Shown here piece by piece: positions 33,355-41,851 of a stretch of DNA of 64,000 nt (positions within the stretch are counted from its first letter, which is position 1; every line of letters starts with the position of its first letter). The notes below the pieces were generated by a model. The model was not told where the DNA came from. It saw nothing but the letters and a program-made list of their open reading frames with translations, and ran no database searches. The stretch covers positions 4,092,001 through 4,156,000 of the forward strand of contig NZ_WOWL01000001.1 in assembly GCF_009741265.1 (NCBI RefSeq), in the 5' to 3' direction. The stretch is from Pseudarthrobacter sp. GA104 (lineage in GTDB: Bacteria > Actinomycetota > Actinomycetes > Actinomycetales > Micrococcaceae). The position numbers were made by a program, and so were the translations under genes.

Positions 33355-35822
33355 TTTCCGCCAGCCATTCCTTGGCCGCCGGTCAGGCGCCGTTGAAAAC
33401 GGCCGATTCCTTCGATAGCCAGGCTTCCTGCCACGGCCACTATGACGGAGGCCGCCAGCAGGTCCGGGGGCGGCCAGTCGAGCCTGAAGAAATCCTTGAC
33501 CGGAGGGACGGTGAACAAGAGGACCAGGCCGCCGTACATGCCGGCCAAAATGAGGGTTTTGATCCAGTTCAACGGCCGGGATGCCATCACCAGGATCCAT
33601 GCCGCGATCAGGGCGAGGCTGATGATGGTGGCAGACTGGACCGCCCCGGCGCCGTGCTGGCCGCCCAGCCGCGCGTAGGCGGCGACCGCCAGCACGCACA
33701 GTGCGGCGCACATACCGGCCGGTACCGAGAAGACCAGGGAGCGTTTCAGGAAACCAGGTGCATAGCGCTGTGCACTGGGCTGGAGGGCCAGGAAGAATGC
33801 GGGCAGGCCGATGGTCAGTCCGTCCAGTACGGAAAGCTGGCGCGGAAGGAACGGGAAGGGCAGCAGCAGCAGGGCGAAAGCCAACGAGGTCAGCGTTATG
33901 TACACGGTCTTGCTGAGGAACACCATGGAGACCCGCTCGATGTTGCTGATGGCGCGGCGGCCCTCCGCCACGACCGCGGGCAACCTGTCGAAGCGCCCGT
34001 CCAAAAGGACAAGCCGTGCCACGGCCTTGGTGGCCGGTGATGCCGTGTCCATGGCGATGCCCAGGTCCGCATCCTTCAGCGCAAGCACATCATTGACGCC
34101 GTCTCCGGTCATTGCCACCGTGTGCCCGCGCCGCTTCAGGGCCTGGACCATGTCCCGCTTCTGGGCAGGGGTGACGCTGCCGAACACGTGGTGGTCCTCC
34201 ATGGTCTTTTCCAGCAGGACGGGGTCGGCGGGCAGGTTTCGCGCGTCATAGGCCGCACCCTGTCCAAACCCCACTTCGCGCGCCAGGACGGCAACGGTGC
34301 GCGGATCGTCCCCGGAGATGATCTTCACGGCGACCCCCTGCTGCCGGAAGTATGCGAGGGTCTTGTGTGCGTCCTTCCGGATGTCCTCACGGAAGGTCAA
34401 CAGCACCACCGGAACAAGTTCGGGGGGCAGCCGGCCGCTTTCGCCCCATTCGGGCACGGAACCGGGCAGGGAGCCCGGCATGTGGGCGAGTGCCAGGGTC
34501 CGCAGCCCGGTGGAGGCCAGTGCCGCGGCGAGCCGGTGGGCCCCGGCACGCCGGGAGGATCCCGCAAGGACAGCGTCAGGAGCTCCCAACACCCAGGTTC
34601 CGGGAGCCCCGGACCCGGGCGGGAACGTCACTGCGCTCCATTTCCGGGCGGAAGTGAACGGCACGGACGCGGCTGCCGGCAGGAGGTCGCCCGCCGGAAA
34701 AGCGGCGCCGATGGACTTGGTCGTCGTGCTGGCTTCCTCGTTTGCGCCGAACCACTCCAGGGCCCTCCGCCACCCCTCCGCCGGCGGTGTGCCGGCGTCG
34801 TGCACGTCGTCGAATTTGATGGAACCGGAGGACAGGGTGCCCGTCTTGTCCAGGCACAGGACGTCGACCCTCGCCAGGACCTCAACGGCCGCCAGCTCCT
34901 GCACCAGGACCATGTGGCCGGCAAGCCGGACCCCGCCCACGGCAAACGCAACGCTGGTGAGCAGGACCAGGCCGAGCGGAATCATGGAGATGATGCTGGC
35001 CACCAGGCCCAAGGTCCCGGGTATCCAGCGCCCGGAACTGAGGGCGTCCTCCCAGCCGCCGGCATTCTGGATCTGGGCGTTGGCCACGAGTGCTGCGGTG
35101 GGCAGGAGCAGCCACGTAATGACGCGGAGGACTTTGTCCAGGCCCGAGCGGATCTCGGACGTGACCAGGGAGAACCGCTTGGCCTCAGCCGTAAGTTTGT
35201 AGGCGAACGTGTCCGGTCCTGCCCGGAACACCGCTGCCCGGCCACTGCCCGCCATGATCAGCGACCCGGACAGGAGCACCGCTCCGGGAGCCTTGGACAC
35301 GGGTTCGGATTCTCCGGTCAGGAAGGACTCGTCCACCTCCACGTACCCTCCGTCCAGGAGGCGCAGGTCCGCGCTGACCTGTTCCCCGGCGCTGAGCAGG
35401 ACGATGTCGTCCTGAACCAGGGCGTCCGCAGGGATCCGTTGGGGCCTGCCGTCCCGCACAACCTTGCTCTCCGCCGCGTGGAGAATGGCTAACCGGTCAA
35501 GGGATTTCTTCGCGCGGTATTCCTGGACGATTCCGATCAGTGAGTTACCAAGGGCCGAAAAGCCAAAGAGCGCGTCCCGCCACTGGTCCAGCACCAACAG
35601 CAGGATGAAGCACCCCGCCACGATGCCGTTGAAAAGGGTCAGGACATTCGCCCGGACGATTTCCCAGAGGCTGCGGCTTGTTGTTCCCGGGACGCGGTTG
35701 ATGCGTCCGGCACTGGTGCGTTCCAGGACATCAGCCGAGGTGAGGCCATCGTGCCACCGCCGGCCCCCGGGCATGCTTGAGGACGGGTGGTGTTCGAGGC
35801 TTTCCCCGGCTTCATACATCAC
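33351..35822 (-). CDS. P-type cation ATPase, CtpE/Exp7-like
   Basis: 823 residues. The short N-terminus, the actuator FLTGESEPVSK, Asp325 in DKTGTL, TGDGVND and the helix-4 segment MIPLGLVLLTSVAFAVG group it with the CtpE/Exp7 proteins. Some of those pumps transport calcium. Ten helices are expected, six of them after the catalytic domain. The third gene of a leftward unit with PNPOx-like gene 3 and a tandem universal stress protein (24-base gap), under the box at 37263. The ion carried is inferred only from family. Confidence 0.88.
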   Translation of the reverse strand: MMYEAGESLEHHPSSSMPGGRRWHDGLTSADVLERTSAGRINRVPGTTSRSLWEIVRANVLTLFNGIVAGCFILLLVLDQWRDALFGFSALGNSLIGIVQEYRAKKSLDRLAILHAAESKVVRDGRPQRIPADALVQDDIVLLSAGEQVSADLRLLDGGYVEVDESFLTGESEPVSKAPGAVLLSGSLIMAGSGRAAVFRAGPDTFAYKLTAEAKRFSLVTSEIRSGLDKVLRVITWLLLPTAALVANAQIQNAGGWEDALSSGRWIPGTLGLVASIISMIPLGLVLLTSVAFAVGGVRLAGHMVLVQELAAVEVLARVDVLCLDKTGTLSSGSIKFDDVHDAGTPPAEGWRRALEWFGANEEASTTTKSIGAAFPAGDLLPAAASVPFTSARKWSAVTFPPGSGAPGTWVLGAPDAVLAGSSRRAGAHRLAAALASTGLRTLALAHMPGSLPGSVPEWGESGRLPPELVPVVLLTFREDIRKDAHKTLAYFRQQGVAVKIISGDDPRTVAVLAREVGFGQGAAYDARNLPADPVLLEKTMEDHHVFGSVTPAQKRDMVQALKRRGHTVAMTGDGVNDVLALKDADLGIAMDTASPATKAVARLVLLDGRFDRLPAVVAEGRRAISNIERVSMVFLSKTVYITLTSLAFALLLLPFPFLPRQLSVLDGLTIGLPAFFLALQPSAQRYAPGFLKRSLVFSVPAGMCAALCVLAVAAYARLGGQHGAGAVQSATIISLALIAAWILVMASRPLNWIKTLILAGMYGGLVLLFTVPPVKDFFRLDWPPPDLLAASVIVAVAGSLAIEGIGRFQRRLTGGQGMAGGK

Positions 35823-35846
35823 GCCGTCAGCAGGTTCCGTCCGTCA

Positions 35847-36719
35847 TTACTCATGCCGGGTCTTCTTCAGCCGTGTGATCACAGTGGGGCAGGGTGGCTG
35901 GGTGAGGACGCCGTGCGCCGTCGATCCGAGGAGCAGCCTTCCAAAGCCGCCCCTGCCCCGGCTGCCCAGAACCAGCATCCGTGCGTTGGCAGCTGCCTGG
36001 ACCAGGGCGTCGGCAGGTTCCAGGACGGTTTCGAGGACTCCGTGCACCACGAGGCCGGGGTAGTCCTGGCGGAGCCCCGCCACGGTCTCTGACAGGACGA
36101 TCTGTTCCTCTTGCATCACGTGCTCCGCGAAACTGCTGGACGGCAGCCCTGCCTTGATCCAGCGGTTGGGGCCGGTGAAGGCGTAGATGACGGTAAGTTC
36201 TTCGCCCAGTGCGTCAGCCTCGGATGCCGCGAAGGCCACGGCTTGGGTGGACTCCCTTGATCCGTCCACGCCCACCACGACGCCTTGCCCGCCGCCGTGG
36301 CCTGCGCCGATGACCGCCACCGGACATTCTGCGTGGGCAGCCGCCTGGAGCGCCCGGTCCGTCAGTGCAGCGCGAGAGTGGCCGCTGCTGCCCAGGACCA
36401 GCATGGATGCTTTCGTTGAATAGTCGCCAAGGGATCCCCCGACGCTTCCTTCCAGCAGTTCGGTTGTTACCTGAAGGTCAGGTTCTGCTGCGCGGACGCG
36501 TTCCCCGGCCTCCTTCAGCATGCCGAGCGCGGAGTTCCGCAGGGCGTCGATATAGGGGAGCGCATCGAGCGCCTCGCCTGCCATCCAGCGGTCATCCAGG
36601 ACATGAAGGATGGCCAGCGGCAGCCTGAGCCGGCGGGCACGGGCGGCCGCCCACAGCAGGGCGGCGTTCGAGGGGGAGGAGTCGATGATGCCGACGGCGA
36701 TGGGCTTGCTTGCGTCCAT
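35847..36719 (-). CDS. Tandem-domain universal stress protein
   Basis: 290 residues, two UspA folds (about 5-143 and 146-286). The second carries the intact ATP-loop GSRGRGGFGRLLLGSTAHG. In the first, the corresponding loop reads GSSGHSRAALTDRALQ, so it may not bind nucleotide. It is very similar in layout to the tandem Usp at 49071. It sits between PNPOx-like gene 3 (46-base gap) and the CtpE-like ATPase. Confidence 0.93.
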   Translation of the reverse strand: MDASKPIAVGIIDSSPSNAALLWAAARARRLRLPLAILHVLDDRWMAGEALDALPYIDALRNSALGMLKEAGERVRAAEPDLQVTTELLEGSVGGSLGDYSTKASMLVLGSSGHSRAALTDRALQAAAHAECPVAVIGAGHGGGQGVVVGVDGSRESTQAVAFAASEADALGEELTVIYAFTGPNRWIKAGLPSSSFAEHVMQEEQIVLSETVAGLRQDYPGLVVHGVLETVLEPADALVQAAANARMLVLGSRGRGGFGRLLLGSTAHGVLTQPPCPTVITRLKKTRHE

Positions 36720-36765
36720 GGGTTTACCTTCCTTGGTTCTCTCAGTGCGGCGGTGAAGATGTGCC

Positions 36766-37227
36766 TCAGGCCCTGTCGCCCGGCTCCTGCGGGGCCCACC
36801 ACCGGGTAGGCGGGGCGATCACGAATCGCCGCCCGGTGATCTCCTCGGGTGTAACGCGGATAAGGCTGTTCTTTGGTCCCGCCTGCCAGGGCGAGAGCCC
36901 CGCGTCGGCGGCGTCCTGGAATTCCTCGGCGTCGGTAACGACCACAGCGTGGCCCTTCACCACGACGCTCCAGGCGATGGTGCCGTACTGGTTCAGGCCG
37001 TCGGCCTCCAGCGCCACCACCCTGCGTTCCGCCACTGCATCCAATTTCGTGCCTTCTCCCGTCCGGATCAGCAGTGTTCCGTTGCTGGGCACGTAGTTCA
37101 CCGGGAAGATTTCCACCGTGTTGCCACGGGTGAAGGCCATTCGGCAAAGGGAGGTGGACCGAAGGTATCTCCAGCAATCATGTACGCCCAGGCTTTCGGC
37201 TTCCGGTTCTGTCGCAGCTGTATCCAT
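36766..37227 (-). CDS. PNPOx-like flavin-fold protein (3 of 3)
   Basis: 153 residues, the same split-barrel paralogue family as the genes at 18250 and 19409 (CWRYLRS, IFPVNYV, RTGEGTKLD, ALEADG, AWSVVVKGHAVV, LSPWQAG, TGRRFVI). It opens a three-gene unit with a tandem Usp and a cation ATPase. There is no Shine-Dalgarno before ATG 37227; TAGGCT lies 6 bases and a palindromic box 35 bases upstream, predicting a leaderless mRNA. Confidence 0.9.
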   Translation of the reverse strand: MDTAATEPEAESLGVHDCWRYLRSTSLCRMAFTRGNTVEIFPVNYVPSNGTLLIRTGEGTKLDAVAERRVVALEADGLNQYGTIAWSVVVKGHAVVVTDAEEFQDAADAGLSPWQAGPKNSLIRVTPEEITGRRFVIAPPTRWWAPQEPGDRA

Positions 37228-37262
37228 GGCCGTAGCCTAAGGCGGGGAATCCCACCCGGCTA

Positions 37263-37276
37263 GGGAAGAAGGTCCC
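37263..37276 (-). promoter_or_regulatory. DevR-type box, PNPOx-like gene 3 operon
   Basis: GGGACCTTCTTCCC on the minus strand, TAGGCT after 23 bp, ATG 6 bases later. The remainder of the 251-base gap before the kinase gene shows only a possible -10 (TAAACT, 37351-37356) for the kinase, without a box at the right distance. Confidence 0.75.
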
Positions 37277-37478
37277 GCAGCATTTCGTGGCAGTCTGCGG
37301 GCATTGCTAAGCGTTTCAATTAGGGCATTTCAGGCCTTGACTTTTTCTTCTAAACTGGCCCCAAGGTATGCCTTCGTGCTCAGGCAAAGGTGACCTTTCC
37401 GGGGGAGCAAACCGGCCCGGACGATTGAAGTGCTGCTGGGCCCGCAGCGTCGCGGGTAACTGTCACAGGAGGTCGGAC

Positions 37479-39161
37479 GTGAGTACTGAGCCGTGGCGCT
37501 CTCCTATGAAGGAAAGGGCAGAAGACCTCCTGCGGGATTTTGTTGCCCGTGCGGACGAATTGCTGCAGACCCAGGAACGGATGAACGGCCTCCTGGCTTC
37601 CGTGGTGGCCCTGGCCGAGGATCTGAGCCTGGAAGCCGTGCTGGACCGACTGGTGCGGTCGGCCTGCGAACTTGTCGGCGCCAGGTACGGTGCGCTGGGG
37701 GTCATTGCCGAGGACCGCAGCCTTAGCCATTTCATCACTGTGGGAATTAACGACGACGCGATCGGGTCCATCGGGGACCTGCCGACAGGGCATGGCGTCC
37801 TGGGACTGTTGATCCGCGAGCCGCGGCCCCTGCGGCTGCACGACCTCGGCCAGCACCCCATAGCGTCCGGTTTTCCCAGGAACCACCCGCCAATGAAGAC
37901 TTTCCTTGGCGTACCCGTGCGCGTGAGGGACGAAGTGTTCGGGAATCTTTACTTGACGGAAAAGGACGGCGGCCAGGACTTCACGCCGGAGGATGAGGAC
38001 CTCGCCGTCGCTTTGGCTGCTGCTGCCGGTGTGGCCATCCAGAATGCCCGCCTTTTCGAAGACAGCAAGCGGCGCCAGAAATGGTTGGAGGCGGGCATGG
38101 AGCTGAGCAGCCGGCTGATCATGACCCCGCACCCCGAAACTGAGGACAACCTCGATCTCGTTGCCGAAACCGCATTGAGGGTGTCGGATTCAGCGCTGGC
38201 CGTGATTGCCGTTCCCGCTGGTGCCGGCGCCCTAAGATGCAGGGCATCCCTGGGGGTGCAGGGCCTGCAGGCGGGGCAGGAAATTACCGGGTCGGACGAG
38301 GTCTCCCGGGTCATTGAAACAGGGGAGTCGCTTGTGGCGCGGGACCCCCGCCTGGTATTTGATGACGAGGTCGTTGAAAAGCTGGGTTCGGTCCTGGTGT
38401 GCCCCCTGGGCCACAGCAACAGTGAAAATGGCGTGCTGCTGCTTGCGCGTCCGGTGGGCGCGGCTGCCTATAACCAGGCCGAAATTGAGTCCAGTTCGCT
38501 TTTCGGCAGCAGGATCGGGCTGGCACTTGACCTGGCCCGCGTCCATGCCTTGCGCGAACAGAACCTGCTGTTCACCGACCGGGAGCGGATTGCCCGTGAC
38601 CTGCACGATCTCGTTATCCAGAGGCTGTTTGCTTCCGGGTTGAGCATCCAGAGCCTCCGCCGCTACACCCTGGATCCTGTCGCCCATGAGCGGATCGCGG
38701 TCGTCACGTCCGAGCTCGACGACACCATCAGGAAGTTGAGGGACACGATCTACTCCCTCCGCACGGGCGAGCAAGAGCGTGAACCGCTCACGGGCCGCAT
38801 CCTGAAGGTGGTGCAGGAGACATCCCGGAGCTATGCCGTGGCACCGAAAGTCGCCTTCGCCGGGCCCGTGGACGATGCTGTCAGGGAGAATATCGCCGGC
38901 CACCTGCTGTCCGTCCTCTCGGAAGGACTGAGCAATGCGGCCAGGCACTCGGGCGCCGAGGAAATCCGCGTCACCGTTTCCGTCACCCAAAAACAGGTTG
39001 AACTGGTGCTCACGGACGACGGCTGCGGTTTTGGCGAGCCTGCCAAGGCCAGCGGCCTCGCGAACATGCGGCACCGCGCAGAGCTGCTGGGCGGCACCTG
39101 CATTATTAAAAGCGCCCCGGGGGAAGGCACCCGGATAACCTGGTCCGTCCACCGCCAATGA
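37479..39161 (+). CDS. devS: DevS/DosS-type sensor histidine kinase
   Basis: 560 residues from GTG 37479, which has AGGAGGT six bases upstream. Domains: GAF-A (about 48-190), GAF-B (about 222-352), HisKA_3 with phospho-acceptor His376 in RDLHDLV, and an HATPase domain with Asn486 (EGLSNAARH), DDGCGFG and GLANM. In DosS/DosT, GAF-A holds haem through a histidine. Here His136 in NHPPMKTFLGVPVRVRDEVFGNLYL is the candidate, the region being very close to the mycobacterial proteins. It should sense O2, NO, CO or redox state and phosphorylate the regulator encoded convergently. No transmembrane segment is present. Confidence 0.93.
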   Translation: MSTEPWRSPMKERAEDLLRDFVARADELLQTQERMNGLLASVVALAEDLSLEAVLDRLVRSACELVGARYGALGVIAEDRSLSHFITVGINDDAIGSIGDLPTGHGVLGLLIREPRPLRLHDLGQHPIASGFPRNHPPMKTFLGVPVRVRDEVFGNLYLTEKDGGQDFTPEDEDLAVALAAAAGVAIQNARLFEDSKRRQKWLEAGMELSSRLIMTPHPETEDNLDLVAETALRVSDSALAVIAVPAGAGALRCRASLGVQGLQAGQEITGSDEVSRVIETGESLVARDPRLVFDDEVVEKLGSVLVCPLGHSNSENGVLLLARPVGAAAYNQAEIESSSLFGSRIGLALDLARVHALREQNLLFTDRERIARDLHDLVIQRLFASGLSIQSLRRYTLDPVAHERIAVVTSELDDTIRKLRDTIYSLRTGEQEREPLTGRILKVVQETSRSYAVAPKVAFAGPVDDAVRENIAGHLLSVLSEGLSNAARHSGAEEIRVTVSVTQKQVELVLTDDGCGFGEPAKASGLANMRHRAELLGGTCIIKSAPGEGTRITWSVHRQ

Positions 39162-39206
39162 TCTGCGCCGAAAACGACTGAATGTTGTACACCGCCGTGC
39201 ACAGGG

Positions 39207-39881
39207 TTACTGGGCGTCCTGTGCATTCCGGGTGACATAGACGGCTGCCTGGGTCCGCCTTTCGAACCCCAATTTCGCCAGGATGGAAGAAACGTAGTTC
39301 TTCACGGTTTTCTCCGCCAGGAAAAGTTCCTCACCGATCTGGCGGTTCGTCAGTCCTTGCCCGATCAGCGCCAGTACCTTCTTCTCCTGCGCACTGAGCG
39401 CGTCCAACCGCGGGTCTGTGGGGGCTTTGGAAAGGCCGGCGATAATCCGCTCCTTGACTCCGGGCTCGAACAGCGATTCGCCCATGGCGGCCTTGCGGAT
39501 GCCCTGAAGCAGGTCGTCACTCCTGATCTGCTTGAGGATGTACCCGGACGCGCCTGCCAGGACAGCCCCGCGGATGGCCTGCTCGTCGTCGTAGCTGGTC
39601 AGGATCAGGCAGTGCAGGCGGGGGTCGAACGAGCGCACGTCCCTGCAGACCTCGATGCCGGTGCCGTCGGGAAGCCGACCGTCCAGGATCGCAATATCCG
39701 GCTGCAATGCCGGGATGCGCCGGGTGGCTTCCGCCGCCGATCCGCTTTCGCCGACCACCACAAACCCCTCACCCTCCAACAGGTCCTTCAGTCCCTGCCT
39801 GACGAGTTCATGGTCGTCGAGGATAAAAACGCGCAGGGGCCCGCGGAGACCTGCAGTCCCTTCCGGACCTGACTCATGCAT
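39207..39881 (-). CDS. devR: DevR/DosR-type response regulator (NarL family)
   Basis: 224 residues. Receiver domain about 16-130 with the acidic pair Asp22-Asp23, phospho-acceptor Asp67 in ILDGRLP and Lys117. LuxR-type helix-turn-helix about 160-222. The recognition helix EKTVKNYVS (190-198) and the following LAKLGFERRTQAA match mycobacterial DosR, whose Lys and Asn side chains in this helix contact the GGGAC half-site. ATG 39881 is used; GTG 39887 has a better-placed GGGAG and may be the true start. It faces the kinase gene tail to tail, with 45 bases between stops, not the devRS operon order of mycobacteria. Confidence 0.93.
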   Translation of the reverse strand: MHESGPEGTAGLRGPLRVFILDDHELVRQGLKDLLEGEGFVVVGESGSAAEATRRIPALQPDIAILDGRLPDGTGIEVCRDVRSFDPRLHCLILTSYDDEQAIRGAVLAGASGYILKQIRSDDLLQGIRKAAMGESLFEPGVKERIIAGLSKAPTDPRLDALSAQEKKVLALIGQGLTNRQIGEELFLAEKTVKNYVSSILAKLGFERRTQAAVYVTRNAQDAQ

Positions 39882-39988
39882 TTGCACCCAACCGCTCCCA
39901 TTTTCATAAGGACCAAAACTCACTGCTGTGTGAGGCAGCCCTGCCAAGGGCCTAGGACTATTCTTCCTTGCCCACAGATCGGCAGGAA

Positions 39989-40002
39989 GGGACCAAAGTC
40001 TG
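39989..40002 (-). promoter_or_regulatory. DevR-type box for the regulator gene
   Basis: CAGACTTTGGTCCC on the minus strand, AAGAAT 23 bp downstream; predicts a leader of about 70 bases and autoregulation of devR. Confidence 0.68.
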
Positions 40003-40080
40003 GAGTCGTGATCATACAACGCACCCTGTGGCCGCGACTGTGCCGGGCCGGCCGGTCCTGCTGCCGGCCGGCATCCCCCT

Positions 40081-40094
40081 GTGACTTTAGGCCC
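40081..40094 (+). promoter_or_regulatory. DevR-type box, universal stress gene 40157
   Basis: GTGACTTTAGGCCC, then CAGTCTTGGAAC after 24 bp. The same hexamer CAGTCT follows the box of the Usp gene at 49937. Confidence 0.75.
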
Positions 40095-40156
40095 TATCCC
40101 GCAGGCCCGCACCTTCTCCAGTCTTGGAACAGGCCAAAGAGAATGGAGCCCGCATC

Positions 40157-40624
40157 ATGGATGCCCCCGAACGGCACCCCAAAATAATTGTGGGCGTGGA
40201 CGGTTCCGACGCCTCTGTTTCCGCCCTCCGGACGGCCGCAACCCTGGCCGGGCCGCTCGAAGCAACGGTGGAGGCTTGGGCATGCTGGGATGTTCCGGCC
40301 GGCTTCGGGCTCTACCTGGTAGTGGGTGTTGAAGGTTTTCAGTACGCTGCGGAGCAGTCGCTGGAGCAGGCGCTCACGGCTGCGTTCGGCCCGGAGCGGC
40401 CGTCATATGTCCATACCCGGCTGATGCGTGGAAAACCCGGCGAGCTCCTGGTTGAGGGGAGCCGCAGCGCCTCGCTCCTCATCGTTGGGCGGCGGGGGCA
40501 CAGCGGCTTTGTGCCGGGCTCGGTCAGTTCTGCGTGCGTCAGCCACGCCCATTGCCCTGTCCTGGTAGTCCATGCCCCGGACGAAGAACGCGCCCGCGCG
40601 AGAGGAGCCGACGGCGGAAAATAG
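40157..40624 (+). CDS. Single-domain universal stress protein
   Basis: 155 residues from ATG 40157 (GGAG nine bases upstream; an in-frame TTG further up lies on the predicted promoter and is excluded). The fold opens with IIVGVDGSDAS, and the ATP-loop is VGRRGHSGFVPGSVS. The middle segment (CWDVPAGFGLYLVVGVEGFQ) closely parallels the Usp at 46366, indicating recent duplication. It lies between the regulator gene and hemerythrin, under its own box. Confidence 0.93.
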   Translation: MDAPERHPKIIVGVDGSDASVSALRTAATLAGPLEATVEAWACWDVPAGFGLYLVVGVEGFQYAAEQSLEQALTAAFGPERPSYVHTRLMRGKPGELLVEGSRSASLLIVGRRGHSGFVPGSVSSACVSHAHCPVLVVHAPDEERARARGADGGK

Positions 40625-40638
40625 GGACGCCGGGCTGG

Positions 40639-41166
40639 TCACCGCTGGTGCGCGCCGCCGTCGTGCGTTTCCGCGTGGTGCCCGCTGCCTTCCCCGGTCA
40701 ATTCGTGGAGTCCCTTGACCGCTGCGGCAAGGGAAAGCTCAGGGGAGCCGGCAACGAAGGGCATCAGGAGGCGGTTTTCCTTCTCCAGGTGCATGGCAAA
40801 CATCCGCTGGATGGCAGCGCCGGCAACTGCCGCGGACAGTCCCTTGGACGTGCGAAGTTCCTCCACCAGGTCCACGATGACGCGGTGCTCGGCCAGCATT
40901 CCCTCCACCAGGAGCCGCCCCTCCGGGGTGTTGCGGGGTCCACTGTACAGGGGCCCCTCTTCTGCCAGGGCGTGGGGAATAAGCTCGTTGTCGCACCAGT
41001 CCAACAGCGTTGCATGTGCTGTTCGTTCGGCTTCCGTGTCGCCTGCCTCAACCGCTTCCATCAGCAGGGCCACCAGCCCCTTGAGCTGCCCGAGCATCTT
41101 CGCGTGATGCTGTTCGACGGCCTGGAGCGCCTGGGTCTCGGCGGCGGCGTCCTTGGGGTGGTTCAT
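40639..41166 (-). CDS. Hemerythrin HHE-domain protein
   Basis: 175 residues, a four-helix bundle with di-iron ligands in canonical order: His20/His21, His65 with Glu69-Glu70 (IPHALAEEGPLY), His94 (AEHRVIVDL), and His126 with Glu130 (MHLEKENRLLMP). Such proteins bind O2 or NO, or sense iron. The C-terminal His-rich tail (GHHAETHDGGAHQR) could bind metal. It ends 14 bases from the Usp gene on the other strand. I see no DevR-type box in the 128-base upstream gap. Confidence 0.92.
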   Translation of the reverse strand: MNHPKDAAAETQALQAVEQHHAKMLGQLKGLVALLMEAVEAGDTEAERTAHATLLDWCDNELIPHALAEEGPLYSGPRNTPEGRLLVEGMLAEHRVIVDLVEELRTSKGLSAAVAGAAIQRMFAMHLEKENRLLMPFVAGSPELSLAAAVKGLHELTGEGSGHHAETHDGGAHQR

Positions 41167-41294
41167 GGTTCTCTCCCTAACTTATATGCCGGCTGTTGGC
41201 TGCGGACTGCTGGTAACGGACCGACGCTTGCCTGCCATTAACTATGGGCAGCAGGCGCAGGCCGCAGGCAGAGCCATTGGTCCCGGTCAGGGTG

Positions 41295-41732
41295 TCAGTC
41301 GTTTTTCAGTTTCTCGGCGAGCATCAGGAGGATTCCGCTGGGACCGCGGAGGTACGTGAGTTTGTAGGCATCGCCGTAGGTCGCCACGCCGCGGAGCGGA
41401 TGGCATCCGTGCCTCGCAGCTGTTTCGAGGGCTTTGTCGATGTCGTCGACCGAGAAGGCCACACGGTGCATGCCGATGTCGTTTGGACGGGTCGGATCCG
41501 ACTCGATCGCTTCGGGGTGGATGTATTCGAAGAGCTCAAGTTGACCCCGGCCGTCCGGGGTCTGGAGCAGCGCAATCCTGGCATGGTTGCCATCAAGCCC
41601 CACGGCAGTGTCGGCCCACCCGCCGCTGACAGTGTCACGGCCGACGAGTATCAGCCCGAGGTCGGTGAAAAAGGCGATGGCCGCTTCGAGGTCGCGAACC
41701 GCGATACCGACGTTCTCAAGTTTGATGGCCAT
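41295..41732 (-). CDS. VOC-superfamily (glyoxalase-like) protein
   Basis: 145 residues with two beta-alpha-beta-beta-beta modules. The opening VGIAVRDLEAAIAFFTDLGL and the second module start MHRVAFSVDDIDKAL hold the usual His/Glu metal-ligand positions. Function may be isomerisation, ring cleavage or antibiotic/aldehyde detoxification; sequence does not decide. It is divergent from a membrane protein gene, with an inverted repeat between them. Confidence 0.88.
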   Translation of the reverse strand: MAIKLENVGIAVRDLEAAIAFFTDLGLILVGRDTVSGGWADTAVGLDGNHARIALLQTPDGRGQLELFEYIHPEAIESDPTRPNDIGMHRVAFSVDDIDKALETAARHGCHPLRGVATYGDAYKLTYLRGPSGILLMLAEKLKND

Positions 41733-41764
41733 GCATTGAAGCTACCAAGGCGGACAGACCGGCT

Positions 41765-41794
41765 CCAGTGCCACCGCAGGGCCTTTGGCACTGG
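41765..41794. repeat. Inverted repeat in a divergent intergenic region
   Basis: CCAGTGCCA and TGGCACTGG (41765-41773, 41786-41794) separated by 12 bases, 32 bases before the VOC gene. It could be an operator or a leader hairpin. Confidence 0.45.
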
Positions 41795-41851
41795 TGTTCC
41801 GCGGCTGCCCGTCCCACTCTGGGGAAGACACCGGAAGGAGGACTGTGACCG

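Noticed and set aside
39948..39961. Second DevR-type box GGGCCTAGGACTAT before devR
   Set aside because: Its right half does not match and no nAnnnT lies at 23-24 bp; the box at 39989 fits better.
41779..41792. Possible box GGGCCTTTGGCACT before the VOC gene
   Set aside because: Half-site only; the stretch is better explained as part of the 41765-41794 inverted repeat.
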